DNA from: Jiella pacifica
GTDB taxonomy: Bacteria; Pseudomonadota; Alphaproteobacteria; Rhizobiales; Rhizobiaceae
Direction: 5' to 3'
Assembly (NCBI RefSeq): GCF_010500815.1
Contig: NZ_JAAAMG010000010.1
Location: 1-64,000 of the forward strand
Length of the DNA: 64,000 nucleotides
Shown here: in pieces, positions 26,760 to 35,306 of the stretch
Layout: every line of letters begins with the position of its first letter
Position numbering within the stretch: position 1 is the stretch's first letter
The notes under the pieces: generated by a model
Seen by the model: only the letters and a program-made list of their open reading frames with translations
The model's database searches: none
Told to the model about the DNA's origin: nothing
Made by a program: the position numbers and the translations under genes

Positions 26760-27176
26760 TCATTCGGCCGGCGCTTCCTCGGCCGGTGTCTCGGCGGGCG
26801 CGTTCTTGGCGGCCTCGGCCTCGGCGGCGGCAGCAGCGGCGTCTTCCTCGCGCTGCTTGCGCTCGGCCTCGCGCTCCTGCGCCTTCTTGCCCGGCAGACC
26901 CTTGGTCGGGTTCTTGCGCTCGCCGCGCGAGGCGATGCCGGCCTTGTCGAGGAAGCGCAGCACGCGGTCGGTCGGCTGGGCGCCTTCCGACAGCCAATGC
27001 TTGATCCGGTCTTCCTTCAGCGTGACGCGCTCGGCGTCCTTCGGCAGCATCGGGTTCCACGCCCCGATCTGCTCGATGAAGCGGCCGTCGCGGGGCGAAC
27101 GGGCATCGGCGACGACGATGTGGTAGTAGGGGCGCTTCTTCGAGCCGGCACGGGCCAGGCGCATCTTCAGGGGCAT
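26760..27176 (-). CDS. rpsP: 30S ribosomal protein S16
   Basis: Small-subunit ribosomal protein. The start [20 protein letters not shown] and the core [16 protein letters not shown] are typical of bacterial S16. The 138-residue length includes an alphaproteobacterial Ala/Glu-rich C-terminal tail of about 45 residues ([20 protein letters not shown]). It lies just downstream of ffh, a standard order in this class. Confidence 0.97.
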   Translation of the reverse strand: MPLKMRLARAGSKKRPYYHIVVADARSPRDGRFIEQIGAWNPMLPKDAERVTLKEDRIKHWLSEGAQPTDRVLRFLDKAGIASRGERKNPTKGLPGKKAQEREAERKQREEDAAAAAAEAEAAKNAPAETPAEEAPAE

Positions 27177-27277
27177 GTTTCATTTCCTTCTGAGGTTGTC
27201 TCGGTGCCGGCCTTCTTGAACCGCCGGCATCCGTATCGATTGCGTTGGTGTGTCTGGCGAGGAGCCGACCGGCTCCG

Positions 27278-28828
27278 CTACTTCTTCTTGCCCGGCAATC
27301 CGGGCAGTCCCGGAAAGCCGCCCGGCATTCCGCCGCCGCCGCCGAAGCCGGGGGGCAGGCCCTTGGGCATACCCGGCATGCCGCCCGACTGGGCGGCCTT
27401 GGCGAGGGCTTCGAGTTCCTTCGGGTCCATCTTCGACAGGTCGGGCATGCCGCCGGGCATCCCGCCGCCGGGCAGGCCCATCTTGCCGGCAAGGCCGCCC
27501 ATCATCTTCTGCATCATGCCGCCCCTGCCGCCCTTGCCCATGGACTTCATCATGTCGGCCATCTGGCGGTGCATCTTGAGCAGCTTGTTGATGTCGGCAG
27601 AATTGGTGCCGGAGCCCGCAGCGATGCGCTTCTTGCGCGAGTGCTTGAGAAGATCCGGGTTGGCGCGCTCGGCCTTGGTCATCGAGGAGATGATCGCGAG
27701 CTGGCGCTTCAGCATCTTGTCGTCGAGGCCGGCGGCGGCCATCTGGCCCTTCATCTTGCCCATGCCGGGCATCAGGCCCATCATCCCGCCCATGCCGCCC
27801 ATCTTCTGCATCTGGCCGATCTGATCGGCCAGATCGTTCAGGTCGAACTTGCCGGACTGCATCTTCTTGGCCATCGCCGCGGCTTTTTCCGCGTCGATGT
27901 TTTCGGCAGCCTTCTCGACCAGCGAGACGATGTCGCCCATGCCGAGGATGCGGTCGGCGATGCGCGAGGGATGGAAATCCTCCAGCGCATCCATCTTCTC
28001 GCCGACGCCGATCAGCTTGATCGGCTTGCCGGTGACGGCGCGCATGGACAGGGCCGCACCGCCGCGGCCGTCGCCGTCGACACGGGTGAGGACGATGCCG
28101 GTGATGCCGACGCGCTCGTCGAAGGAACGGGCGAGATTGACGGCGTCCTGGCCGGTCAGCGAGTCGGCGACGAGCAGGATTTCATGCGGCCGGGTCTTGG
28201 CCTTGATGTCGGCCATCTCGACCATCAGCGGCTCGTCGATATGGGTGCGGCCGGCGGTGTCGAGGATGACGACGTCGTAGCCGCCGAGGCGGGCGGCCTG
28301 TTCGGCCCGGCCGGCGATCTCCACCGGGCCTTGCCCGGCGATGATCGGCAGGGTGGCGACGCCCGTCTGCTCGCCGAGGATCCTCAGCTGCTCCTGCGCG
28401 GCCGGGCGCCGCGTGTCGAGCGAGGCGATCAGGACCTTCTTCTTCTGGCGCTCGGTCAGCCGCTTGGCAATCTTGCCCGTCGTCGTCGTCTTGCCGGAGC
28501 CCTGCAGGCCGACCATCATCACGACGACCGGGGCCGGCGCATTGAGATCGATCGGCACCTGGGTCTCGCCCAGCGTCGCGACCAGCTCGTCATGGACGAT
28601 CTTGACGACCATCTGGCCGGGCTTGATCGACTTGAGGATCTCGGCGCCGACGGCCTTCTCGCGCACCCGGTCGGTGAAGCCGCGCACCACTTCGAGGGAT
28701 ACGTCGGCCTCCAGAAGCGCCCGGCGCACCTCGCGCAGCGCCGCCGACACGTCCTTGTCGGAGAGCGCGCCGCGGCCGGTGAGGCCGTTCAGGATGGACC
28801 CGAGGCGGTCCTGGAGCGAATCGAACAT
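27278..28828 (-). CDS. ffh: Signal recognition particle protein Ffh (SRP54)
   Basis: GTPase that binds signal peptides and 4.5S RNA and docks with FtsY. The protein has 516 residues. N domain from MFDSLQDRLGSILNGL; G domain with GLQGSGKTTTTGKIAKRL, DTAGRTHIDE and LTRVDGDGRGGAALS; then a Met-rich M domain (MGGMMGLMPGMGKMKGQMAA and SRKKRIAAGSGTN) and a long Gly/Met-rich tail. ATG 28826-28828 is used, since the upstream TTG would add only one residue. Its receptor FtsY is encoded in this window at 42-43.7 kb. Confidence 0.97.
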   Translation of the reverse strand: MFDSLQDRLGSILNGLTGRGALSDKDVSAALREVRRALLEADVSLEVVRGFTDRVREKAVGAEILKSIKPGQMVVKIVHDELVATLGETQVPIDLNAPAPVVVMMVGLQGSGKTTTTGKIAKRLTERQKKKVLIASLDTRRPAAQEQLRILGEQTGVATLPIIAGQGPVEIAGRAEQAARLGGYDVVILDTAGRTHIDEPLMVEMADIKAKTRPHEILLVADSLTGQDAVNLARSFDERVGITGIVLTRVDGDGRGGAALSMRAVTGKPIKLIGVGEKMDALEDFHPSRIADRILGMGDIVSLVEKAAENIDAEKAAAMAKKMQSGKFDLNDLADQIGQMQKMGGMGGMMGLMPGMGKMKGQMAAAGLDDKMLKRQLAIISSMTKAERANPDLLKHSRKKRIAAGSGTNSADINKLLKMHRQMADMMKSMGKGGRGGMMQKMMGGLAGKMGLPGGGMPGGMPDLSKMDPKELEALAKAAQSGGMPGMPKGLPPGFGGGGGMPGGFPGLPGLPGKKK

Positions 28829-30108
28829 CAAGCTTCCTTCCGTCCTTCCGGTGTGACCCGAAAGGTGGGGCGGACAGGACCGGCTCGCAAACCCTCATGT
28901 CTGGCCAAAGATCGGCACAAAGCATGAGCGCATCCCCGGGCGAAACTCGCTGGGGGATGTGGACCTCCGGGCGGCTCGGTATTCCTGTCAGGAATTTCCT
29001 GTCAGGACGAGGGGCCCGGTCGGCGGATCGCGGACGGCTTGTCGCGGATTTGCGGGGTTTCAAGCAGGATGGGGGGCGGATGTCAAGGTCGAGGCCTCGT
29101 CTCGGCGTCTTTGCAGCGCCATCGCCGGCCAGATCGCCTTCCGCCCGCACAGGACGGACCGCGCGCGGGAGTGCCCGGCCGCGCCATGCGCTCCGGGTGT
29201 CGGCCAGTTCGTCCCGCTTGCCTTCCACCGGAAGCCACAGCGGTGTCCTCGCGCCGTCCCGACATGGAGACAGCGGAACGCCGGAGGCAAGCCCTCCGAA
29301 CTTTTGGCATTCTACGGCTCGCCTCCGGCGCTCCGCACGGTGTTTTTTCGGGCCCTTGGGGCCTTCTTCGCCCGCCCGTCCCTCGGCTGTCGCCTCGGGG
29401 CGGGTTGCGGGTTGGAAGACCGGCTGCCGGCGCTTCACGGAAAACCCCTTTTCAGGATTTTCCCCTCAAGCGGACCGATCCGCACCCGCGCCGTAGTACG
29501 CGAGGGGCCGGCGGAGCCTCGAACCCGTCCGAGCCGCGAAAACCCTCCGGAAGGGTCCCGCGCCGCGGACACCGCCCGCCTTCCCGAACGATCCCGGCGA
29601 TCGTCCGTGTCCCTCCGGGAAGACGGTGCGGAGATTGTACGGGCGGTGAGAGGGTTGGGGATAAGTTTTTTCGTCGCGGTGATGTGACGAGGGAGCAGGA
29701 CATTGTTTCGGTTGTCCTTCTCGGCTTTCAGCGTCGCAAAAACGAGGCGCCGCCCTCCCCGTTTTCGTCATCCTCGTGCGACAGCACGGGGATCCATGCC
29801 TCGCCCTATCCGCCTCTGCTTCGGTGCAGGAAGACGGCCCGCCCGTTAGTGGACTGCTCCTGAGCCGGCGAGGCATGGATCCCCGACCCTATCGGGCCGA
29901 GGATGACGAAAGCAGGGACTGCTGCTCCTCAAAACTTGGGCGCCGAGCAGGCGTCAGCTTCGCGCCCGTCCCGGTCGTTGCCGTATCCAAGCCCGGTGCC
30001 CATAAGCGGACATCCGCGCCATAAGTTCGCGCTTTTTAAGAGCTCGGAGATGCCCGGCTTGTCATTCGGTTCACTGCGCCGGTGGTCGGGCCAAGGGAAA
30101 GCCTTCCC
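28829..30108. other. Gene-poor 1.3 kb region between ffh and the accessory genes
   Basis: No reading frame here looks like a real protein: the frames on both strands are Arg/Pro/Ser-rich shadows. It holds the ffh upstream region, a duplicated TCCTGTCAGGA near 28982 and 28996, and a palindromic repeat at 29763-29911. The rest may be decayed sequence left from rearrangement. Confidence 0.45.
29763..29911. repeat. Intergenic palindromic repeat element (type A)
   Basis: About 149 bp whose ends are inverted copies: TTTCGTCATCCTCG at the left and CGAGGATGACGAAA at the right. Inner arms CGGGGATCCATGCCTCGCC (29787-29805) and GGCGAGGCATGGATCCCCG (29867-29885) are exact inverse complements. It has the same layout as the element at 43750-43882 (GTCATC... 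GGATCCAT...), a class common between genes in Rhizobiales. Confidence 0.8.
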
Positions 30109-30993
30109 TTATACGTCGGAGTTACCCACGCAGTGCGGACAGGTCGGATCTGCTGTTTGTTCCGGTAGGTAATGATTGTAGGGGTTCTTCAGCACCCTGG
30201 GATGCGAGTGTCCGACTACCATCTCGGCAGGAATGTCGCGTCGCAGGATTACCGAGAAATCGAGGATCGGCGAGAAGGTCTCCCCCATCACAAGAACCCG
30301 CGTCCACTCCTGCAGCAGATGCCGAGCGAATGCTCGGCGCGTTCCCTCCGATGTCCAGTCAAAGGGTAGATCGACTTCCACTAAGGTTGGCGTCCCATAC
30401 CGCTTTAATGCGCGATGACCGCCCCAACCGAGCAGGCACTGAAGCCACTCACTACCAAATAGGAGGTAGTGGCCGCTGCGGTCTAGCTGCGACCGCTCAT
30501 CGACGCAAACATAGAGCCGTCCGGTGTCGCGCTCCCGGCCGTCGAACCCAGCGATCATCCCTTCGATCTTCGGGCGCATCGGGGCCAAGTAGTCATCCTC
30601 GGCGACTAAGCGGCGCGCCAACGCTTCGAGCTCCGCCGGGGCGTTGAGCCGCAATCCCTCTCGATGGAAAACTCCAGCATCCGGCACGCGGCAGCCATGA
30701 AAGGTCCGTAGCTTCGCTTTAGCGAGAGCATCCGCCAACCCCTCGATCAACGCCTCCACGCTCGGCCGCACATGGCGGTCAAGATTATCCAGCCAGTCGC
30801 TGTCGTCCCAGCAGAGATCGAGCTTTCGCTTTTTGAGACGGGACTTGCCGCCCGGCCGCCACTCCCTTTCAAGCCACGTTTCCAACGCGCTGAACCAAGT
30901 GGCGCGGTCCTGCCAATGGATCTGGCGGCTTCGCCAAACCTCGGCAGAGGGCGCCCGCTCTCCGACGTCGGAAAGATCTGATTCGCCGTCCAT
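30109..30993 (-). CDS. Unknown protein, divergent partner of the HEPN gene
   Basis: Protein of 294 residues that I do not recognise. It is soluble, Trp- and Arg-rich at the N-terminus (VWRSRQIHWQDRATWFSALE). In the middle is a distinctive segment, CVDERSQLDRSGHYLLFGSE, followed by WLQCLLGWGGHRALKRYG. The C-terminus has PTCPHC, a possible half zinc ribbon. ATG 30991-30993 is chosen; a GTG at 31026 would add 11 residues. A -10-like TATACT ends only 7 bp upstream, so the mRNA may be leaderless. GC content and codon use (TTA, CTA, AGA-type codons) differ from neighbours, suggesting transfer together with the divergent HEPN gene. Confidence 0.7.
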   Translation of the reverse strand: MDGESDLSDVGERAPSAEVWRSRQIHWQDRATWFSALETWLEREWRPGGKSRLKKRKLDLCWDDSDWLDNLDRHVRPSVEALIEGLADALAKAKLRTFHGCRVPDAGVFHREGLRLNAPAELEALARRLVAEDDYLAPMRPKIEGMIAGFDGRERDTGRLYVCVDERSQLDRSGHYLLFGSEWLQCLLGWGGHRALKRYGTPTLVEVDLPFDWTSEGTRRAFARHLLQEWTRVLVMGETFSPILDFSVILRRDIPAEMVVGHSHPRVLKNPYNHYLPEQTADPTCPHCVGNSDV

Positions 30994-31000
30994 GCTTCTT

Positions 31001-31006
31001 AGTATA
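31001..31006 (-). promoter_or_regulatory. -10-like element for the divergent unknown gene
   Basis: TATACT on the minus strand, 7 bp from the ATG at 30993, implying a leaderless or very short-leader transcript. There is no convincing -35 at 17 bp. The whole space between the two divergent starts is 54 bp. Confidence 0.35.
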
Positions 31007-31047
31007 GCAGACGGTACGAGCGTCACGGCATACCCGAGAGAACCACC

Positions 31048-32625
31048 ATGGCGGATTTCGAGAACAGCTCAGATCTCAGCAAGCTGCTCACTATCGACCC
31101 AACGAGCCTGTCCGACGACGATGCGATGACCTTGGCCGCCCTGTTGGTGGACCTTAGTGCCGAAGCTGCGAGCCCCGTAGGCTTGGATCGAGCCGAGGCC
31201 GTGCTAACGAGTTTAAAGGTGCGTGATCTCTGCCCGGCCCATCGTGCACGCTGGCACTATTTCACAGCCAACCTCTGGAGAATTCGACGGGATCAGTCGC
31301 TGACCCACCAGACGTGGACTTGGCGCTCGAACGAGATCGACCAGGAGCTGCTCGCGCTCCGGCGCGCGGTGGCAAGCGAAGGCTTCGAAGCTCTCGGCTT
31401 GATCCAGCGCGCCCAAGCGCTTACCAACCTGGGCAACGTCCTTAACCACATCGGCCGGTTCGTCGAAGCCATCGAGGTTTGGGATCGAGCGCTCGCCTTG
31501 GTCCCTAATATGGCCATGGCCAACGGAAATCGCGGCATCGGCCTTTCCCACTATGCCGCCAACCTGCATGATCCCGGCCACAACTATGTCATTGCTGCCG
31601 CCGCGCACCAAGCCTTCCGCCGAGCCATCGACCCCAATGCCATCATCGAGAGTGATGGGCTCGAACCCGCCCTGGATTACTTTGCGAAACACGCTCAAGC
31701 ACTCGACGCGTACCTGACCGCCAACCCTATCGAATTGGACCTTCGTGGGCATTCCCTGGGCCGAGGCCGTCGCGAACGCGAATATCGTCGCTGGTGTCTG
31801 GCGCGTCGGCTATTCATCAACCCACTAAATGACGCCGGCCCATTCGATATCGCGGCGCGCGACGTGATGATGCTGCCTTCTATCACGGTCGTCGGCTTGG
31901 ATGAGGGCCCCGGTCCGCCGCCGGTCATCGTCTACTTCAACCTGATCAAGCAGGAGTATGCGGCGGCCCGTTTCGCTTGCTGGGAAGGTCTAACTGCCGG
32001 CGGCGTCCACTTTGCCGACCGTGCTGTGCAGGTCTACAACACCCTAGACTATCCGTCAGTCGGTTTCGCCGTCGAGCGTTTGAAGATGGCGTTCCGCCAC
32101 GCATATTCGATCTTCGACAAAGTAGCCTTCTGCCTCAACACCTACCTAGGTCTCGGCCATCCAGAGCGGCAGGTCAGCTTCCGGAACCTCTGGTTCGTAA
32201 AAGGCAAGGGCAAATCCCTCCATCCCACCTTCGACGGGCTCGCCAACTGGCCGCTCCGCGGACTCTTCTGGCTGTCGAAAGACATCTTCGAGAACGACTT
32301 TAAGGACGTCACCGAGCCCGATGCCCAGGCGATCTACGAGCTACGCAACCACTTGGAGCACAAGTTCGTCAGCGTCCACGACATGTTTCTACGAGCTGTC
32401 TCGATCTCACCGTCCCCCGAGACAGCGCCCGGTATCTTTGACCTCTCCTTCGAAGACCTCGCCGCCCGCACCAGCCGCCAACTTAAGCTCGCTCGGGCCG
32501 CGATCATGTATCTCACGCTAGCGATCCACGCTGAGGAGCGACGGCGGGAAGCCGAACGGCCGCCTGGCACGAGGTTGCCCATGTCGCTCGACACCTGGGA
32601 AGACGCCTGGAAGCGGCGAGACTGA
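31048..32625 (+). CDS. TPR protein with C-terminal LA2681-type HEPN domain
   Basis: Protein of 525 residues. A helical N-terminal half includes TPR-like repeats around residues 117-170 (QALTNLGNVLNHIGRFVEAI, VWDRALALVPNMAMANGN). The C-terminal half is a HEPN domain of the LA2681 family with the RX4H ribonuclease motif RNHLEH at R433-H438. Many HEPN proteins are RNA-cutting toxins or defence effectors, so RNase activity is plausible but not shown. It is divergent from the unknown gene at 30109-30993, and both have lower GC than the flanking core genes. The start has a weak purine-rich GAGAGA upstream. Confidence 0.8.
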   Translation: MADFENSSDLSKLLTIDPTSLSDDDAMTLAALLVDLSAEAASPVGLDRAEAVLTSLKVRDLCPAHRARWHYFTANLWRIRRDQSLTHQTWTWRSNEIDQELLALRRAVASEGFEALGLIQRAQALTNLGNVLNHIGRFVEAIEVWDRALALVPNMAMANGNRGIGLSHYAANLHDPGHNYVIAAAAHQAFRRAIDPNAIIESDGLEPALDYFAKHAQALDAYLTANPIELDLRGHSLGRGRREREYRRWCLARRLFINPLNDAGPFDIAARDVMMLPSITVVGLDEGPGPPPVIVYFNLIKQEYAAARFACWEGLTAGGVHFADRAVQVYNTLDYPSVGFAVERLKMAFRHAYSIFDKVAFCLNTYLGLGHPERQVSFRNLWFVKGKGKSLHPTFDGLANWPLRGLFWLSKDIFENDFKDVTEPDAQAIYELRNHLEHKFVSVHDMFLRAVSISPSPETAPGIFDLSFEDLAARTSRQLKLARAAIMYLTLAIHAEERRREAERPPGTRLPMSLDTWEDAWKRRD

Positions 32626-32768
32626 ACCCATGGGAACCCGTCCGACAGTTTTAGATGTCCGTTTCCATGGAGCCGATAGGCTCGATAGGGTCGTAAGAGG
32701 AACGTCGGCTTGTCGGCTCAATTGCCCCAGATCTGCCAGGCAGCTTCCGGCCCAAACCACCCCCACAC

Positions 32769-34565
32769 TCACCCCCTCTCCCCGAACAGATCCCGCTGGT
32801 TCTTCTCCATCTCCTCGGCGTAGCGCTTCCTGACGAAGCTTTCCGACAGGAGCCCCAGCACCTGCCCCTCCGCGCCGACGACCGCGAGTTCGTCGGCGGC
32901 CGCCGTGTCGAAGGCTTCCATGACCTTGGAGATGTCCATCTCCGGGCGCAGCGCCGCATCGGTGAGGACGGCGACTTCGCTGATGGGCGCGGCGGTGTCG
33001 AGGCTGTCGGCGTAGGCGGTGGGGGTGACGACGATGCCGGCGTAGTGCTCCTTCTCGTCGATCACGACGACGCGGGAGGTGGAGCCGAGGGGGAAGCGAC
33101 GGCGGAACTCGGCGATGGTCAGGGCGGCCGGGGTCGCCCGGGTCTCGCGGCGCATCATCCGGCCGGCGGTCAGCGTCTTCACCCAGCCTACATCCCGTGC
33201 GGAGCGGACGGTCTCGCCCCTGAGATGCAGCCGCCAGGTGGAGAAGGAGTAGCCGAAGAACACCCGGACGATGGTGCTGGCGACCAGCGAGCCGACCAGG
33301 ACGACGCCGGTGAGCGACAGGTTCTGCGTCGTCTCGAGAACGAGCATCGCCATGGTCAGCGGCCCGCCGATCACTGCGACGGCGAGCCCCGCCATGCCGA
33401 CCAGCGCGGCATGGGGCGCCTCGACGACGACGTGGCCCGCAAGGAGGAACAGGACGTCGGCATAGAGCTGGCCGAACAGCGAGCCGACGAAGAGCGAGGC
33501 GAAGAACAGCCCGCCCCTGAACCCGAAGCCGAGCGAGATCACCGAGGCGGCGCATTTGGCGAGAATGACGGTGAAGAGAAATAGCGTCGGCAGGCCGCCG
33601 GAAATGTCGAGATAGAGCGCCGAATGGCCCGAGGAGAGCACCTGCGGCGTCAGATAGGCGAGCGGCATCAGGAGCGCGCCGCCGATGGCGGGCTTGGCCC
33701 AGACCGGCAGCTTCGCGCGCTTGGTCAGCGCCTCGACGACGGAGATCGTCCGCATCAAAAGGATGCCGAGGCCGGCACAGAGCGCCGCCAGGGCGACATA
33801 GAGGAGGTAGTGCGTGAGGTCGATCGGCCCCGAGCCGCCCGAGGCGATCAGATAGGGCACCTCGCCGAGACCGCGGGCGGTGAGCACGGCGGCAACGCAG
33901 GCGGCAGCGACGGGCGCGATGGTGGACGGCGTATAGGCGCCCATGACGATCTCGAAGGCATAGAAGGCACCGGCGAGCGGTGTGCCGAAGGCCGCGGCGA
34001 TGCCCGCCCCCGCCCCGGCGCCGACGAGGGTGCGCATGTCGGAGCGGCGCACGGCGAGGAAGCGGCCGGCGAAGGAGGCAAAGCCCGAGCCCATCTGCGC
34101 ATAGGCGGCCTCCAGCCCCACCGAGGCGCCGAAGCCGTTGGAGACCAGCGTCTGGCCGGAGACGATGAAGCTGTCCTTCATCGACATCTGGCCGCCATGC
34201 AGCGCATTCGCCTCGACCGCGTCGACGAGGGCCCGCTTGCGCCCCTTGACCAGCCAGGTGAACAGCGCCAGCGCCGCGCCGCCGGCGGGAAGCGCCAGAA
34301 GCTGCATCCAGTTCAGCGACGGCTGGGTGCTGAGGCGTTCCGACAGGTCGAGACCGTAGACCAGCGCCTGGATGCCATGGGCGGCCAGTTGCAGACAGAC
34401 CGTGAAGGCGCCGGCGGCAACACCGAGCAACGCCGCCAGCGCGGTGAACCAGATTTCGTTCGAGCGAAGCAGCGCCCGCAGCCGCTCGAGCGGCCTGACG
34501 GGCGCGGCGGCGGCGTCGGAGCCTTCTTCGTCGACGCTGGAAGGTGGGCTGTTTACGGAGGACAT
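32769..34565 (-). CDS. ClC-family chloride channel/antiporter with CBS domains
   Basis: Inner-membrane protein of 598 residues with about ten hydrophobic segments from residue 38 to about 440. A pair of CBS domains forms the C-terminus (residues ~470-595). ClC signatures are divergent: GFGASVGLEAAYAQ in place of GxEGP (a Glu that could gate is retained), GTPLAGAFYAFE, and GFGFRGGLFFASLF in place of GxFxP. The selectivity motif GSGIP is not obvious near HGGQMSMKDSF. It probably moves chloride or another anion, perhaps fluoride or nitrate. It is transcribed toward the HEPN gene (convergent) and has no partner gene. Confidence 0.88.
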   Translation of the reverse strand: MSSVNSPPSSVDEEGSDAAAAPVRPLERLRALLRSNEIWFTALAALLGVAAGAFTVCLQLAAHGIQALVYGLDLSERLSTQPSLNWMQLLALPAGGAALALFTWLVKGRKRALVDAVEANALHGGQMSMKDSFIVSGQTLVSNGFGASVGLEAAYAQMGSGFASFAGRFLAVRRSDMRTLVGAGAGAGIAAAFGTPLAGAFYAFEIVMGAYTPSTIAPVAAACVAAVLTARGLGEVPYLIASGGSGPIDLTHYLLYVALAALCAGLGILLMRTISVVEALTKRAKLPVWAKPAIGGALLMPLAYLTPQVLSSGHSALYLDISGGLPTLFLFTVILAKCAASVISLGFGFRGGLFFASLFVGSLFGQLYADVLFLLAGHVVVEAPHAALVGMAGLAVAVIGGPLTMAMLVLETTQNLSLTGVVLVGSLVASTIVRVFFGYSFSTWRLHLRGETVRSARDVGWVKTLTAGRMMRRETRATPAALTIAEFRRRFPLGSTSRVVVIDEKEHYAGIVVTPTAYADSLDTAAPISEVAVLTDAALRPEMDISKVMEAFDTAAADELAVVGAEGQVLGLLSESFVRKRYAEEMEKNQRDLFGERG

Positions 34566-35306
34566 CGCGGCGACGCGGATACGCTACACATGAGCTCGCG
34601 GAGAAGGCTGGCGCGCGTCGAGGGGGGGGCGCTGGTTTGAGATTGGCGTCCGATCGCAGGCGGCCGGGACACCACACGACCGGTTCTCTGCCACACCCTT
34701 CCTCGTCCGGCTACCCGTCGCTGCGCGGATGTTCGGCGACACGCCAGTCACCGCCCGTTCGCGGCGATGGAGAGCCTTGCATCACGCCGGCCCTGCCCTG
34801 GCGCCACTCGGCTGCAGCGTCGAAACCGCTGATCGATGCCGCAGCACGAAGTGGCGGAACGCCGTCGCGGCTGCCGTGGATACCGCAACGTCCGTCGGCG
34901 CGCCGCGGAGACTGGCCGTGGCCGATCACTGCGAAACGACAACATTGATGACTTATCGAGCTCTTGCTATGCTTTTCACACCGAGGGGATAACGCGATGA
35001 TCGCATGACGGTTTTGACACTATTCTTGGCGGAACGCAGAGGCATAGCTATCGACATCGAAGTGGATCGGTCTCATTCGGCCAGGCGGCGAAGACCATCC
35101 GCGCCGGATGAGGAGGGCTTTCACATTCGCATCCACGATTCAGCCGAAGATCGCGGACCGGCCGTGCGGGCCACGACGATCACCATCCTGTCGGCCGAGA
35201 TTGCGACGCGGCTCCCTCGCCGCCTCGTCCGGCACGGGGCGGACGATCGCGGTGCCTTGATGCGGCGAGCCAGGTGGCGGTTGTCGGAACCACCGATCGT
35301 CGATCG
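34566..35306. other. Intergenic region between the ClC gene and the LuxR-type gene
   Basis: About 740 bp between divergent genes. An open frame at 35005-35310 (101 residues, Arg-rich) has no recognisable features and overlaps the next gene's start, so I do not call it. An AT-richer patch at 34940-35040 may hold promoters. No RNA gene or repeat is seen. Confidence 0.4.

Noticed and set aside
28959-29687. 242-residue plus-strand frame in the ffh upstream gap
   Set aside because: Arg/Pro-rich, no domain; competing frames of equal length on the other strand.
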